Source: Chryseobacterium camelliae | GTDB taxonomy: Bacteria > Bacteroidota > Bacteroidia > Flavobacteriales > Weeksellaceae | Direction of reading: 5' to 3' | Assembly (NCBI RefSeq): GCF_002770595.1 | Contig: NZ_CP022986.1 | Location: forward strand, 2,976,001-3,040,000 | DNA: 64,000 nucleotides | Shown here: one piece after another, positions 17,027-25,291 of the stretch | How the letters are laid out: each line of letters opens with the position of its first letter | Numbering within the stretch: position 1 is the stretch's first letter | Program-made: the position numbers and the translations under genes | The notes under the pieces: generated by a model | The model's input: only the letters and a program-made list of their open reading frames with translations | Told to the model about the DNA's origin: nothing | Database searches by the model: none

Positions 17027-18082
17027 ATGAAAAAAGCAGGCTTTTTAATCCTTACTTTCCTCCTGTCTATAGAGCTTTTATCAGCTCAGAAGATTCCTGA
17101 AGGAAAAGTCGTCACAACCTATATTACGGCAAAAACGCTGCAGAACAAAGCAGGGGAGAATCCGAAAAGGAGGGTTTCCGTCTATCTTCCGCCAGGTTAT
17201 GGACAGTCGGCAAAAAGATATCCTGTCATTTATTTTCTGCATGGGTTCTTCTGGAGTGACAGCCTGCTGGTGAACAGTGATAAGATCAACCATATCTTCG
17301 ACCGTGCGATTCAGTTACGAAAGATCAGACCGGTTATCGTGGTGATGCCGGATGAAAGCACGGTATTTAAAGGAAGCTTTTATGCCAATTCAAAATCATC
17401 CGGAAACTGGTCAGACTTTACATCACTGGAATTGGTGCACTATATTGACCAGCAGTACAGGACCATCGCGGATAAAGAAAGCCGTGGGATTTCCGGGCAT
17501 TCTATGGGAGGAAACGGTGCGTTGAGAAATGCCATCCTGCATCCCGAAGTCTTTTCATCCGTCTATGCACTTTCTCCAGGTGTCCTTGACGCCAGGTATT
17601 TTGCCCTCACAGAAATGGATTCTTATAAAAATGCGGCTGATGTTAAAGAAATAAAAGATCTTTCAAAGCCTGAAAATGCAAGAACGAATATTATTTTTGC
17701 CATCGCAAGGGCATACAATGGAAACCCTGCTAAACCTCCGTTTTTTGCAGATCTGCCTTTTGCTTTTAGCGAAGAACACCTGACAGTAAATGCTGCGGTA
17801 ACAGAAGATTTGAGAAAGAACTCCACTTCGGAACTCCCTTTTACCCATTATGAAAACCTTAAAAAGCTAAAAGCAATCAAATTCGACTGGGGGAGGAATG
17901 ATGAGTTCAGGCATATTCCGCCTACGTGTATGGAATTCAGCAAAACCCTTGAACTCCTGAAAATAAAGCATGAAGCTGAAGAATACATTGGCACTCATGG
18001 AAGTGAAGTAAGCAAAGAAAACGGAAGGATTGAAAACAGCATGCTGCCGTTTTTCAATGACCATCTGAAATTTGAGGAATAG
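17027..18082 (+). CDS. Secreted alpha/beta-hydrolase esterase, esterase D/feruloyl-esterase type (351 aa)
   Basis: A signal peptide (MKKAGFLILTFLLSIELLSAQ) precedes an esterase domain with YFLHGFF, the nucleophile motif GHSMGG, a likely acid residue in FDWGRNDEF and a catalytic His near GTHGSE. The family hydrolyses carboxylic esters. I use the ATG at 17027, since the in-frame ATG at 16985 would put 14 polar residues ahead of the signal peptide and lies upstream of the apparent -7 box. The substrate is unknown. Confidence 0.85.
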   Translation: MKKAGFLILTFLLSIELLSAQKIPEGKVVTTYITAKTLQNKAGENPKRRVSVYLPPGYGQSAKRYPVIYFLHGFFWSDSLLVNSDKINHIFDRAIQLRKIRPVIVVMPDESTVFKGSFYANSKSSGNWSDFTSLELVHYIDQQYRTIADKESRGISGHSMGGNGALRNAILHPEVFSSVYALSPGVLDARYFALTEMDSYKNAADVKEIKDLSKPENARTNIIFAIARAYNGNPAKPPFFADLPFAFSEEHLTVNAAVTEDLRKNSTSELPFTHYENLKKLKAIKFDWGRNDEFRHIPPTCMEFSKTLELLKIKHEAEEYIGTHGSEVSKENGRIENSMLPFFNDHLKFEE

Positions 18083-18148
18083 TATTCCTGAACCTGATTT
18101 AACCAAAACCGATATTAGTATTGTAAGAGCGGTATGGAATGAAATCTC

Positions 18149-18156
18149 TATTTTTG
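18149..18156 (+). promoter_or_regulatory. -7 box immediately before the pseudouridine synthase (leaderless mRNA likely)
   Basis: TATTTTTG ends only four bases before the ATG at 18161, so transcription should begin at or next to the start codon. Confidence 0.55.
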
Positions 18157-18160
18157 CCGG

Positions 18161-18865
18161 ATGTTAGAAATCCTGTACCGTGACGAACATCTTATTGCTA
18201 TCAACAAACCCAGCGGACTGCTGGTGCATAAATCTTTTTACTCGGGAGAAGCGGATACGTACGCTATTCAGGAGCTGAGGAACCAGATCGGACAAAAAGT
18301 ATATCCGGTACACCGTTTAGACCGTAAAACTTCAGGCGTTCTGCTGTTCACTTTGGATAAAGATACACTCAGGGCCATGAGTGATCAGTTTGCCACAAGG
18401 GAAGTTGAAAAGAAATACATCACCATTCTCCGTGGCTGGACGAAAGAAGAAGAAACGATTGATTATGATTTGATTAACGAAAATGAAGTGAAGCAGAATG
18501 CCGTGACTTACTACCGCCGTCTGCAGACTTCAGAAATCGATTTGCCTTTTTTAAAACACCAGACTTCCAGATATTCTCTGGTGGAAGCTATTCCGGAAAC
18601 AGGACGGTTTCATCAGTTAAGAAAACATTTTAAACACATTCTGCATCCCATCTTAGGATGCCGTAAACACGGATGCAACAAACAGAACAAATTGTTGCTG
18701 CAGACTTTTAATATGACCAGAATGACCCTTCACGCTTATCAGCTTGCTTTTACTCATCCTATTACCCATGAAAGGATACATGTAATTGCTACGATTGATG
18801 AAGAATTCAAAAAAGTAGGGGATACCCTCGGTCTTGATCTGAATGCGTATGTCAGGAATCATTAA
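18161..18865 (+). CDS. RluA-family pseudouridine synthase, TruC-like (234 aa)
   Basis: It carries the RluA catalytic motif HRLDRKTSGV (Asp at about residue 54), the opening YRDEHLIAINKPSGLLVH, and the helix ETGRFHQLRKHF. The overall length and the late motif HPILGCRKHGCNKQN resemble TruC, which converts U65 of tRNA, although the usual GD after HPI is replaced by GC. There is no S4 domain. It is cytoplasmic. Confidence 0.9.
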   Translation: MLEILYRDEHLIAINKPSGLLVHKSFYSGEADTYAIQELRNQIGQKVYPVHRLDRKTSGVLLFTLDKDTLRAMSDQFATREVEKKYITILRGWTKEEETIDYDLINENEVKQNAVTYYRRLQTSEIDLPFLKHQTSRYSLVEAIPETGRFHQLRKHFKHILHPILGCRKHGCNKQNKLLLQTFNMTRMTLHAYQLAFTHPITHERIHVIATIDEEFKKVGDTLGLDLNAYVRNH

Positions 18866-19016
18866 ATTGGTTTTTACAATCGGCTGATAGATCAATTGAA
18901 ATTCAAAGCCACTGCATTTATCACATTTCAAATTGTAAAAATCTCTGTACTTAAACAATGGTTTCCATACAGTTTCCTCTTTTCCTTTAACGTTTAGAAC
19001 TTCAACTAAAAATCAG

Positions 19017-19024
19017 TATCTTTG
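19017..19024 (+). promoter_or_regulatory. -7 box of pyrD
   Basis: TATCTTTG, 17 bases upstream of the pyrD ATG. Confidence 0.6.
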
Positions 19025-19041
19025 TACTCCAAAAACAAGGC

Positions 19042-20079
19042 ATGTACAAATCGCTGATCCGTCCGGTCCTTTTTAAGTTTGATCCTGAAGCCGTGCATCA
19101 TTTTACCTTTTCGATGCTTAAAAATTTTGGTTTTCTTACCCGGATATTTTTCCCTGAACCTATTGCCGACAAACGGCTCGAAAGAGAAGTGTTCGGACTG
19201 AAATTCAAAAATCCTGTAGGCCTTGCGGCCGGATTCGATAAGAATGCCGTCCTGTTCAATGAACTGGCTGACCTTGGTTTCGGATTCGTGGAAATCGGTA
19301 CGGTTACACCGAAGGCACAGGCAGGAAATCCCAGAAAAAGACTGTTCAGGCTGATTGAAGACGGCGGAATCATTAACCGGATGGGCTTTAACAATGACGG
19401 GCTGGAAGCTGCCATTGGAAAACTGAAAGGCAATAAAGGCAAAATCATCATCGGCGGAAATATCGGGAAAAATACAGATACCGCCCCGGAAAACTACACC
19501 CGGGATTATCTGGAGTGCTTTGAAGGCCTTCATCCATATGTGGATTATTTTGTCCTGAATGTCAGCTGCCCGAATGTAGGAAGCCATGCGAAACTGGAAG
19601 ATGTGGAATACCTGCGGGAACTGATTACAGAAGTTAAAAAAATCAACCAATCCAAAGCCGTTCAGAAACCGGTCCTTTTAAAAATTGCCCCGGATTTGAA
19701 TGACCATCAGCTGGATGAAATCATCGGCCTTATTGCAGAAACAAAAATTGACGGAGTCATTGTTTCCAACACGTCTGTTAACAAGGAAGGCCTGAAAACA
19801 CCACCGGAAGTGCTGGCGGAGATCGGAAACGGCGGATTGAGCGGAAAACCGATCCGGGAACGCAGCACCAGAATGATCCGTTATCTCTCAGAAAAAAGCA
19901 ACCGGGCATTTCCTATCATTGGTGTGGGTGGAATTCATTCGGCGAAAGATGCCATTGAGAAACTGGATGCCGGCGCAAGCCTGGTTCAGCTGTATACCGG
20001 ATTTATATACGAGGGTCCTGAGCTGATCAATGATATTAACCGCGAAGTGCTTAAAAGGGCAAGCCGGTTACCGAGATAG
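19042..20079 (+). CDS. pyrD: Dihydroorotate dehydrogenase, class 2-like (345 aa)
   Basis: It catalyses dihydroorotate to orotate in pyrimidine synthesis. The N-terminal helical extension ([20 protein letters not shown]) that docks class 2 enzymes to the membrane quinone pool is present, as are FMN-site phrases ([40 protein letters not shown]). The active-site base region reads NVSCPN, where E. coli class 2 PyrD has a Ser and class 1 enzymes have a Cys. Monocistronic. Confidence 0.95.
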   Translation: MYKSLIRPVLFKFDPEAVHHFTFSMLKNFGFLTRIFFPEPIADKRLEREVFGLKFKNPVGLAAGFDKNAVLFNELADLGFGFVEIGTVTPKAQAGNPRKRLFRLIEDGGIINRMGFNNDGLEAAIGKLKGNKGKIIIGGNIGKNTDTAPENYTRDYLECFEGLHPYVDYFVLNVSCPNVGSHAKLEDVEYLRELITEVKKINQSKAVQKPVLLKIAPDLNDHQLDEIIGLIAETKIDGVIVSNTSVNKEGLKTPPEVLAEIGNGGLSGKPIRERSTRMIRYLSEKSNRAFPIIGVGGIHSAKDAIEKLDAGASLVQLYTGFIYEGPELINDINREVLKRASRLPR

Positions 20080-20145
20080 AATGTATTTCCAGCTTAGCTT
20101 GAGAATTGGAGACGGTTTTTGTGGCTAACTCATAATAAACAAAGG

Positions 20146-20174
20146 AGCAGTATCAATCAAGATGCTGCTTTTTT
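20146..20174 (+). terminator. pyrD terminator
   Basis: AGCAGTATC (20146-20154) pairs with GATGCTGCT (20161-20169) with one wobble, followed by a T-run. Confidence 0.7.
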
Positions 20175-20188
20175 CATGGGCTAATACT

Positions 20189-21433
20189 TCAGATAAAAAA
20201 ATGCGCAATCGTATAAATGATCAAACCTACCAATCCGCCGACAAGTGTTCCGTTGACCCTGATAAACTGCAAGTCTTTCCCGACTTCCAGTTCCAGCTTT
20301 TCGCTCAGCTCTTTTCCCTGCCAGTTGCCCACGGTTGAACTGATGAGGTTGCCGAACTGGTGGGTGTTTCTAAGGATGTATTTATAAGCTGTTACCCGCA
20401 CCCAGTCATCAATTTTGTCCTGAAGTGCTGCGTTGGTTTTTAAATTCAGGGCGAATTCATCCAGGTTTTTGGAAATATATTTCTTAAGGGCAGAATCATC
20501 ATGCTGCAGTTCTTCCGTTACTGTTTTTTTGATGGAGGCCCAGATGTCCCGGGAATATTCATTTAATTTTTCCGGTTTCAGAAGGTCGTTCTTAATACTT
20601 CTGAATTCTTGATCCCATTTAGGATCCTCCTTCAGGTCCACGGAAAAATCCTGGATCTTACGGGTAATCAGGTTCCTGATCTCATGCCCCGGATCTTCCT
20701 CTATTTCTCCGAAAAAATCAGCCAGGCCGCTGGTGATCTTATCTGCAATTTTATTGTCGACAAATGCCGGAATAAAAGTGTAGCTGCCTTTTTTGACGCG
20801 GTCTTTGATCATTTCATCATTTTCCAGGATGTAAATTTTGATTTGCGAGGAAAGACTGGTAATAAGACGCTGATGGTCGTTTTTGTCTATGATATAGCTT
20901 ATTCCGTTGCCGACAATTTTATTGAGCTTAATGTCATCCGTCATTTCAGACACCTTGTCACTGATAAAAAGGCTTACCGTATCGTCATCCAGTTTATTGA
21001 GGATATCCAGAACGATGTCTGATATATTTCTGATGAGAATCCCCTGGTTTTTTTCTTTTCCCAGCCATTCACCGACAAAACCGGATATCCTGAGTTTCTG
21101 GATATAAGGACGGATGTTTGCCGGTGAAAGGAAATTATTCACGACAAAACCACCCAGGTTATCGCCCAGCTGCTGTTTGCTGTTTTCAATAAGGTTGGTA
21201 TGCGGGATGGGTAGCCCCAGAGGATGCCGGAAAAGTGCGGTTACGGCAAACCAGTCTGCCAGCGCACCAACCATGGCTGCTTCAGAAAACGCCCGAACAT
21301 AACCGATCCAGTGGGAGGTATTGCTTTTCTGCAGTATAGTGGTGATGATAAATACAGCAGCCATCAGCAGGAACAGTCCCGTGGCGAATGCTTTGTACTT
21401 TCTTAACTGTTTTCTTTTTGCTTCATCATTCAT
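20189..21433 (-). CDS. DUF445 family membrane protein (414 aa)
   Basis: Begins with a hydrophobic helix (residues about 15-32), then the family hallmark AFSEAAMVGALADWFAVTALF and RHPLGLPIPHT, a long charged helical middle, and a C-terminal helix (GGLVGLIIYTIAHFFI). This matches DUF445 (YjiN-like) proteins, which are anchored at both ends and have no firmly established role. Convergent with pyrD. Confidence 0.9.
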   Translation of the reverse strand: MNDEAKRKQLRKYKAFATGLFLLMAAVFIITTILQKSNTSHWIGYVRAFSEAAMVGALADWFAVTALFRHPLGLPIPHTNLIENSKQQLGDNLGGFVVNNFLSPANIRPYIQKLRISGFVGEWLGKEKNQGILIRNISDIVLDILNKLDDDTVSLFISDKVSEMTDDIKLNKIVGNGISYIIDKNDHQRLITSLSSQIKIYILENDEMIKDRVKKGSYTFIPAFVDNKIADKITSGLADFFGEIEEDPGHEIRNLITRKIQDFSVDLKEDPKWDQEFRSIKNDLLKPEKLNEYSRDIWASIKKTVTEELQHDDSALKKYISKNLDEFALNLKTNAALQDKIDDWVRVTAYKYILRNTHQFGNLISSTVGNWQGKELSEKLELEVGKDLQFIRVNGTLVGGLVGLIIYTIAHFFI

Positions 21434-21623
21434 AAGGTGTGGTATACGGTTGTTATGGGTGAGATAATCAGAGAGCTTACCATCCGATCATGATCAGGTA
21501 TTCCGCCTGTTCTGGTGTCAAAAATCCTTTGATATATTATAATCAGTTTAAAAATAACAAAAAAATAAAAGTTTTATCTATTATGGTTCAATTTTAGCTG
21601 TTATCGAATCATTAAACGATTAC

Positions 21624-22067
21624 ATGGAACACGAAGCAAAAAACAATCCATACTATTCCCGGACAGATCGTTCAAAACTGGATATTCCTAATGAAGAATG
21701 GAGAAAGTATCTTTCTCCCGATTTATATGCGATTTCCAGGGAAGCTTCTACAGAGCGTCCTTTTACGGGAAAGTACAATGAATTCGACGAATTAGGCGAG
21801 TATTATTGTGCGGTATGCGGCAACCATTTGTTCCGTTCAGATGCCAAGTTCTCAAGCAGCTGCGGCTGGCCGAGCTTCTTTGAAGCGGATGAGGAAGGGG
21901 TCTATTACAAAAGGGATACAGCTTTCGGAATGGAGAGGGTAGAGGTGCTCTGCAAAAGGTGTGATTCCCACTTGGGACATGTTTTCGATGATGGGCCCAG
22001 ACCTACGGGATTAAGGTATTGTATGAACTCCGTCAGTTTGGAATTTATTCCGGATACTCAAAATTAA
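21624..22067 (+). CDS. msrB: Peptide-methionine (R)-S-oxide reductase (147 aa)
   Basis: Repairs methionine-R-sulfoxide in proteins. Zinc-binding pairs CAVCGN and CKRCDSHLGH are present, along with the substrate motif CGWPSF and the catalytic motif RYCMNSVSL. Length is normal for free-standing MsrB. It has no signal peptide, so it is cytoplasmic. Confidence 0.96.
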   Translation: MEHEAKNNPYYSRTDRSKLDIPNEEWRKYLSPDLYAISREASTERPFTGKYNEFDELGEYYCAVCGNHLFRSDAKFSSSCGWPSFFEADEEGVYYKRDTAFGMERVEVLCKRCDSHLGHVFDDGPRPTGLRYCMNSVSLEFIPDTQN

Positions 22068-22158
22068 ACGCTGATTTGATTCTATAAATCAACGCGTTAA
22101 ATTTTCTTAAATAGCGTTAAACTTTATAAGATTATAAGGGATGTACCGTTATGTTTTA

Positions 22159-22166
22159 TACATTTG
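22159..22166 (+). promoter_or_regulatory. -7 box of the L,D-transpeptidase gene
   Basis: TACATTTG, 31 bases upstream of the ATG at 22198. Confidence 0.45.
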
Positions 22167-22197
22167 CTCTCGCAATTGTATTTAACATAATATCTGA

Positions 22198-22953
22198 ATG
22201 AAAGGAATTTATAGCTTATTAAGTATTGTTTATGTGGTTACGACCTCATTTTATCTGTCCCCTGAGAAGGCTGTTACAGGGAATCGAATCAATTCAAAAA
22301 AGACCGAAAAAACAGCTGGTATGAACTCTGCAAAAGCAGAAAGCACAGTATCTTCATCCGAAGAACTTTACAAATCTATCCCCTTTGAAACAGGGCATGA
22401 ACTTAACGAAGAGGTTTTCTTTAAAGCGATGACCGGGTTTGAAAACCTGAAGAAAGCCGGGTTATTAAACCAGGATTCGCATCTCCTGACGGTATGCGAT
22501 TTTTCTATGTCTTCCAATACCAAGAGACTTTGGGTAATCGACATGAACGAGAAGAAAGTCCTGTTCAATTCTTTGGTAGCGCATGGTAAAAATACAGGCG
22601 ACGAGTTTGCGACGAATTTTTCTAACACGGAAAGTTCGTTGCAGAGCAGCCTTGGATTTTATATCACAGATGCAACGTACCAGGGAGACAACGGGTATTC
22701 TCTGAAACTGTTGGGCATGGACAAAGGATTTAATGATGCCGCTTACAGAAGGGCAATCGTAATGCACGGAGCAGATTACGTTAGCGACCAGTTTGCTGCT
22801 GTGCACAAGAGAATCGGGAGAAGCTGGGGTTGCCCGGCAGTCCCGAGAGACCTTACACAGCCGATCATCAATACCATCAAAGGAAGGAACTGCCTCTTTA
22901 TCTATTATCCGGACCAGAATTACCTTTCGAGGTCGGAATGGTTAAAAGGGTAA
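22198..22953 (+). CDS. Murein L,D-transpeptidase catalytic domain protein (251 aa)
   Basis: An N-terminal signal sequence (residues about 1-20) is followed by a linker and a YkuD_2-type domain: FSMSSNTKRLWVIDM, LVAHGKNTG, VMHGADYV and the active-site motif SWGCPA with the catalytic Cys. The family crosslinks or modifies peptidoglycan stem peptides in the periplasm. It is convergent with the histidine kinase 13 bases away; its terminator lies inside the kinase 3' end. Confidence 0.88.
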   Translation: MKGIYSLLSIVYVVTTSFYLSPEKAVTGNRINSKKTEKTAGMNSAKAESTVSSSEELYKSIPFETGHELNEEVFFKAMTGFENLKKAGLLNQDSHLLTVCDFSMSSNTKRLWVIDMNEKKVLFNSLVAHGKNTGDEFATNFSNTESSLQSSLGFYITDATYQGDNGYSLKLLGMDKGFNDAAYRRAIVMHGADYVSDQFAAVHKRIGRSWGCPAVPRDLTQPIINTIKGRNCLFIYYPDQNYLSRSEWLKG

Positions 22954-22966
22954 CAAAAAGTATTTG

Positions 22967-24373
22967 TCAATGCAAGGCAGTCTGGTTTAGACTGCTTTTT
23001 TTGTTTTCAGACACAAACCGGATCCTGAATGTGCTTCCTTGTTCAGGATGAGAATCCAGAGAAATTTGTCCCTGATGCATTTCTACGATTCTTTTAACGA
23101 TAGAGAGGCCGATCCCGTTTCCTGTTCCGTAATTTTTATTGGTGCCGCGGTAGAACAGGTCGAAGATTTTATTTCGTTCCTGCTCAGCAATGCCGATTCC
23201 CTGATCGATAAACCTTATCTCCAGGGTTTTATTCTGCACTTCTATTTCTACCCGGCAACTTTTGTCCGCGGAATACTTGCAGGCATTTTCCATTAAATTC
23301 AGAAATGCAATCTGAAGCAGATAGGGATTTCCATAAAAGTCATAATTACTTTCATCCTTATCAGCAAGGCTATCCGTATAATGGATTCCGATGCGGTAAT
23401 CCGGATTCTTCTGAAGCAGGTCAACTTTAGCATCCGCGAGGATTTCATCCAGGCGCACATCGGTGAAACTGATCTGGGAAACATCATAACTGGCCCTGGC
23501 AAAATCAAGGAGTGCTGAAGAAAGCTGTGAAGCATGGGTAGCATCCTGGAGGGCATTATCAATCGAAATTTTATAATCATCCAGCGTCACATTCAGCTCC
23601 TTGGCCAGCTCCAGTTCAGCAATCAGCGTTGAAAGCGGGGTTCGGAATTCATGCGAAATGGTAGTCACAAACTGGCGGTGGTTACTGAATGATTTTTCCA
23701 GCCGGTTAAATGTAGAATTAAAAGTTTCGGTGAGCTCGTAAATTTCATCTTTGGCTTTGGGGACTATCAGCCGTTTATGAAGGTTATGCTCTGAAATATC
23801 CCGGATCTGAAGGATAATGTCTTTCAGCGGTTTCAGGGTATAGTAAGAAAATAAGAATCCGATGATAAAGATTACCAGCACGGAAATGATATAGACGATA
23901 ATAATATCTTCCCGGAACTCCCGGATATGAGCCAGGCCCGTAACATCTACCGCACTCCCGATAATATAGTAATTGTCGTCATCGAATTGATACCGGAAAG
24001 CCATGTACTGCCGGTCTCCTCTCTGCCAGATCAGTTTATCTCTCCCTGTTCTGATAAGCTTGTCGAGGTAATATGGATTTTTTGAGCTCGGCTTTATATC
24101 GGTGAAGATCAGTTCCTTTTTGCTGTTGTACACACTGATATCAGCCTCGTTCAGCATTTTTTTATTCCTTTCGTGGAGCGTTTTTAGTTTGTAACCGTCA
24201 ATATGCGCATCAAAAATAAATTCAGCCCTCCAGATAATCTTATAACCTAAGCGGTCATTGAATTCATCTTTCCTGTTGTTTTCCGATACGAAATAGAGGA
24301 CATAGGCAAAAATGAAGAGTATTCCTGCAGTAAGGAGTGCATAAATGAGGGCGGTTCTGGTAGCAATCTTCAT
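22967..24373 (-). CDS. Sensor histidine kinase (468 aa)
   Basis: Two transmembrane helices (about 8-29 and 160-180) flank a periplasmic sensor region. They are followed by HAMP (about 182-235), a dimerisation/phosphoacceptor domain with TISHEFRTPLSTL (His near 239), and an ATPase domain with NAC (N box), DQGIGI and GTGNGIGLSIV. Its ATG overlaps the response-regulator stop by four bases, so the pair is coupled. The signal is unknown; the adjacent porin operon is the likely target. Confidence 0.93.
   Translation of the reverse strand: MKIATRTALIYALLTAGILFIFAYVLYFVSENNRKDEFNDRLGYKIIWRAEFIFDAHIDGYKLKTLHERNKKMLNEADISVYNSKKELIFTDIKPSSKNPYYLDKLIRTGRDKLIWQRGDRQYMAFRYQFDDDNYYIIGSAVDVTGLAHIREFREDIIIVYIISVLVIFIIGFLFSYYTLKPLKDIILQIRDISEHNLHKRLIVPKAKDEIYELTETFNSTFNRLEKSFSNHRQFVTTISHEFRTPLSTLIAELELAKELNVTLDDYKISIDNALQDATHASQLSSALLDFARASYDVSQISFTDVRLDEILADAKVDLLQKNPDYRIGIHYTDSLADKDESNYDFYGNPYLLQIAFLNLMENACKYSADKSCRVEIEVQNKTLEIRFIDQGIGIAEQERNKIFDLFYRGTNKNYGTGNGIGLSIVKRIVEMHQGQISLDSHPEQGSTFRIRFVSENKKSSLNQTALH
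22977..23002 (+). terminator. Terminator of the L,D-transpeptidase gene, inside the kinase 3' end
   Basis: GCAGTCT (22977-22983) pairs with AGACTGC (22989-22995), followed by seven T. The hairpin is embedded in the last codons of the convergent kinase gene. Confidence 0.7.
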
Positions 24374-25059
24374 AAGTTACGGGTAAAAATAAACCCGACT
24401 CCGGGTTTGGTATGGATCAGTTTTTCATCAAAATCCCTATCAATTTTCTTGCGCAGATAGGCAATGTACACATCAATATAATTGGTGCCGGTATCAAAAT
24501 GGTTCCCCCAGACATTTTCTGCAATTTCTTCACGGGTAAGGATCCTGTCTGAATGGCTCATCAGGAAAACAAGCAGTTTGAATTCTTTGGGAGTAAGGAT
24601 GATTTCCTTTCCGTCCCTGAATACACGGTTGGTGTTCTGATGGATAACCAGATGGTGATATTGAAGGATATCCTTTGTATCGCTGTGTTTAGGCAATGAT
24701 GATTTCCTCAGCAATACAGCTTTTATCCGGGCATACAGTTCTCTGATTTCAAAGGGTTTCACCATATAGTCATCAGCTCCGGCATCAAAGCCTTCGATTT
24801 TTTCATCAATAGTTCCCAAAGCAGTCAGCATAATAATGGGAAGGTCAGGCTGCTTGTTTTTAATCATCTTGCAGAATTCGGTACCGCTCATCTGTGGAAG
24901 CATGATGTCTGTAATGATAAGGTCAAAGCCAATCCGGGTCGTCATGATCAGGGCATCTTCCGCATCTTCCGAAATATAGATCTGATATCCCTGGCTTTCC
25001 AGGCCGCGTTTCAGCAATGAGGAAACCCGGGCATTGTCTTCTATGATTAAAATCTTCAT
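24370..25059 (-). CDS. OmpR-family response regulator (229 aa)
   Basis: A receiver domain starts MKILIIEDNARV with the phosphoacceptor Asp near residue 52 (LIITDIMLPQMSG) and the conserved Lys in YMVKPFEIREL. A winged-helix DNA-binding domain follows (about 130-229, LTPKEFKLLVFL). The ATG at 25059 is preferred over one 18 bases upstream, because the receiver fold starts directly there. The cognate kinase follows. Three direct repeats upstream of the divergent porin gene look like its binding site. Confidence 0.94.
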   Translation of the reverse strand: MKILIIEDNARVSSLLKRGLESQGYQIYISEDAEDALIMTTRIGFDLIITDIMLPQMSGTEFCKMIKNKQPDLPIIMLTALGTIDEKIEGFDAGADDYMVKPFEIRELYARIKAVLLRKSSLPKHSDTKDILQYHHLVIHQNTNRVFRDGKEIILTPKEFKLLVFLMSHSDRILTREEIAENVWGNHFDTGTNYIDVYIAYLRKKIDRDFDEKLIHTKPGVGFIFTRNL

Positions 25060-25144
25060 CTGGAATAACTGTTTCACAAAGTAAGCAGGGTTGGCGGTGA
25101 TGTTTCATGATAGGTAAAATCCACCTGAACTGCTGATCCTTATG

Positions 25145-25152
25145 CAAAGGTA
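25145..25152 (-). promoter_or_regulatory. -7 box of the response regulator-kinase operon
   Basis: TACCTTTG on the minus strand, about 86 bases upstream of the regulator ATG. It is divergent from the porin promoter. Confidence 0.5.
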
Positions 25153-25198
25153 TCCCATATTTTTCTTCCGGAAAAACAGATGGATCCTTTTAATGGTT

Positions 25199-25226
25199 TT
25201 CTAAAAGATTTCTAATAGTCTTCTAA
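25199..25226 (+). promoter_or_regulatory. Three TTCTAA direct repeats with 11-base period (OmpR-type operator)
   Basis: TTCTAA occurs at 25199, 25210 and 25221, exactly 11 bases apart. OmpR-family regulators bind direct repeats of about one helical turn. The array ends 24 bases before the porin -7 box and lies between the regulator and porin genes. Confidence 0.7.
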
Positions 25227-25249
25227 TGCTGTTCCAGGTTTTTCGATGC

Positions 25250-25257
25250 TAATTTTG
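25250..25257 (+). promoter_or_regulatory. -7 box of the porin operon
   Basis: TAATTTTG, 34 bases upstream of the porin ATG, just downstream of the TTCTAA array. Confidence 0.6.
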
Positions 25258-25291
25258 TCCTGTCAAAACAACGAAAGAGGACCAGAACACT

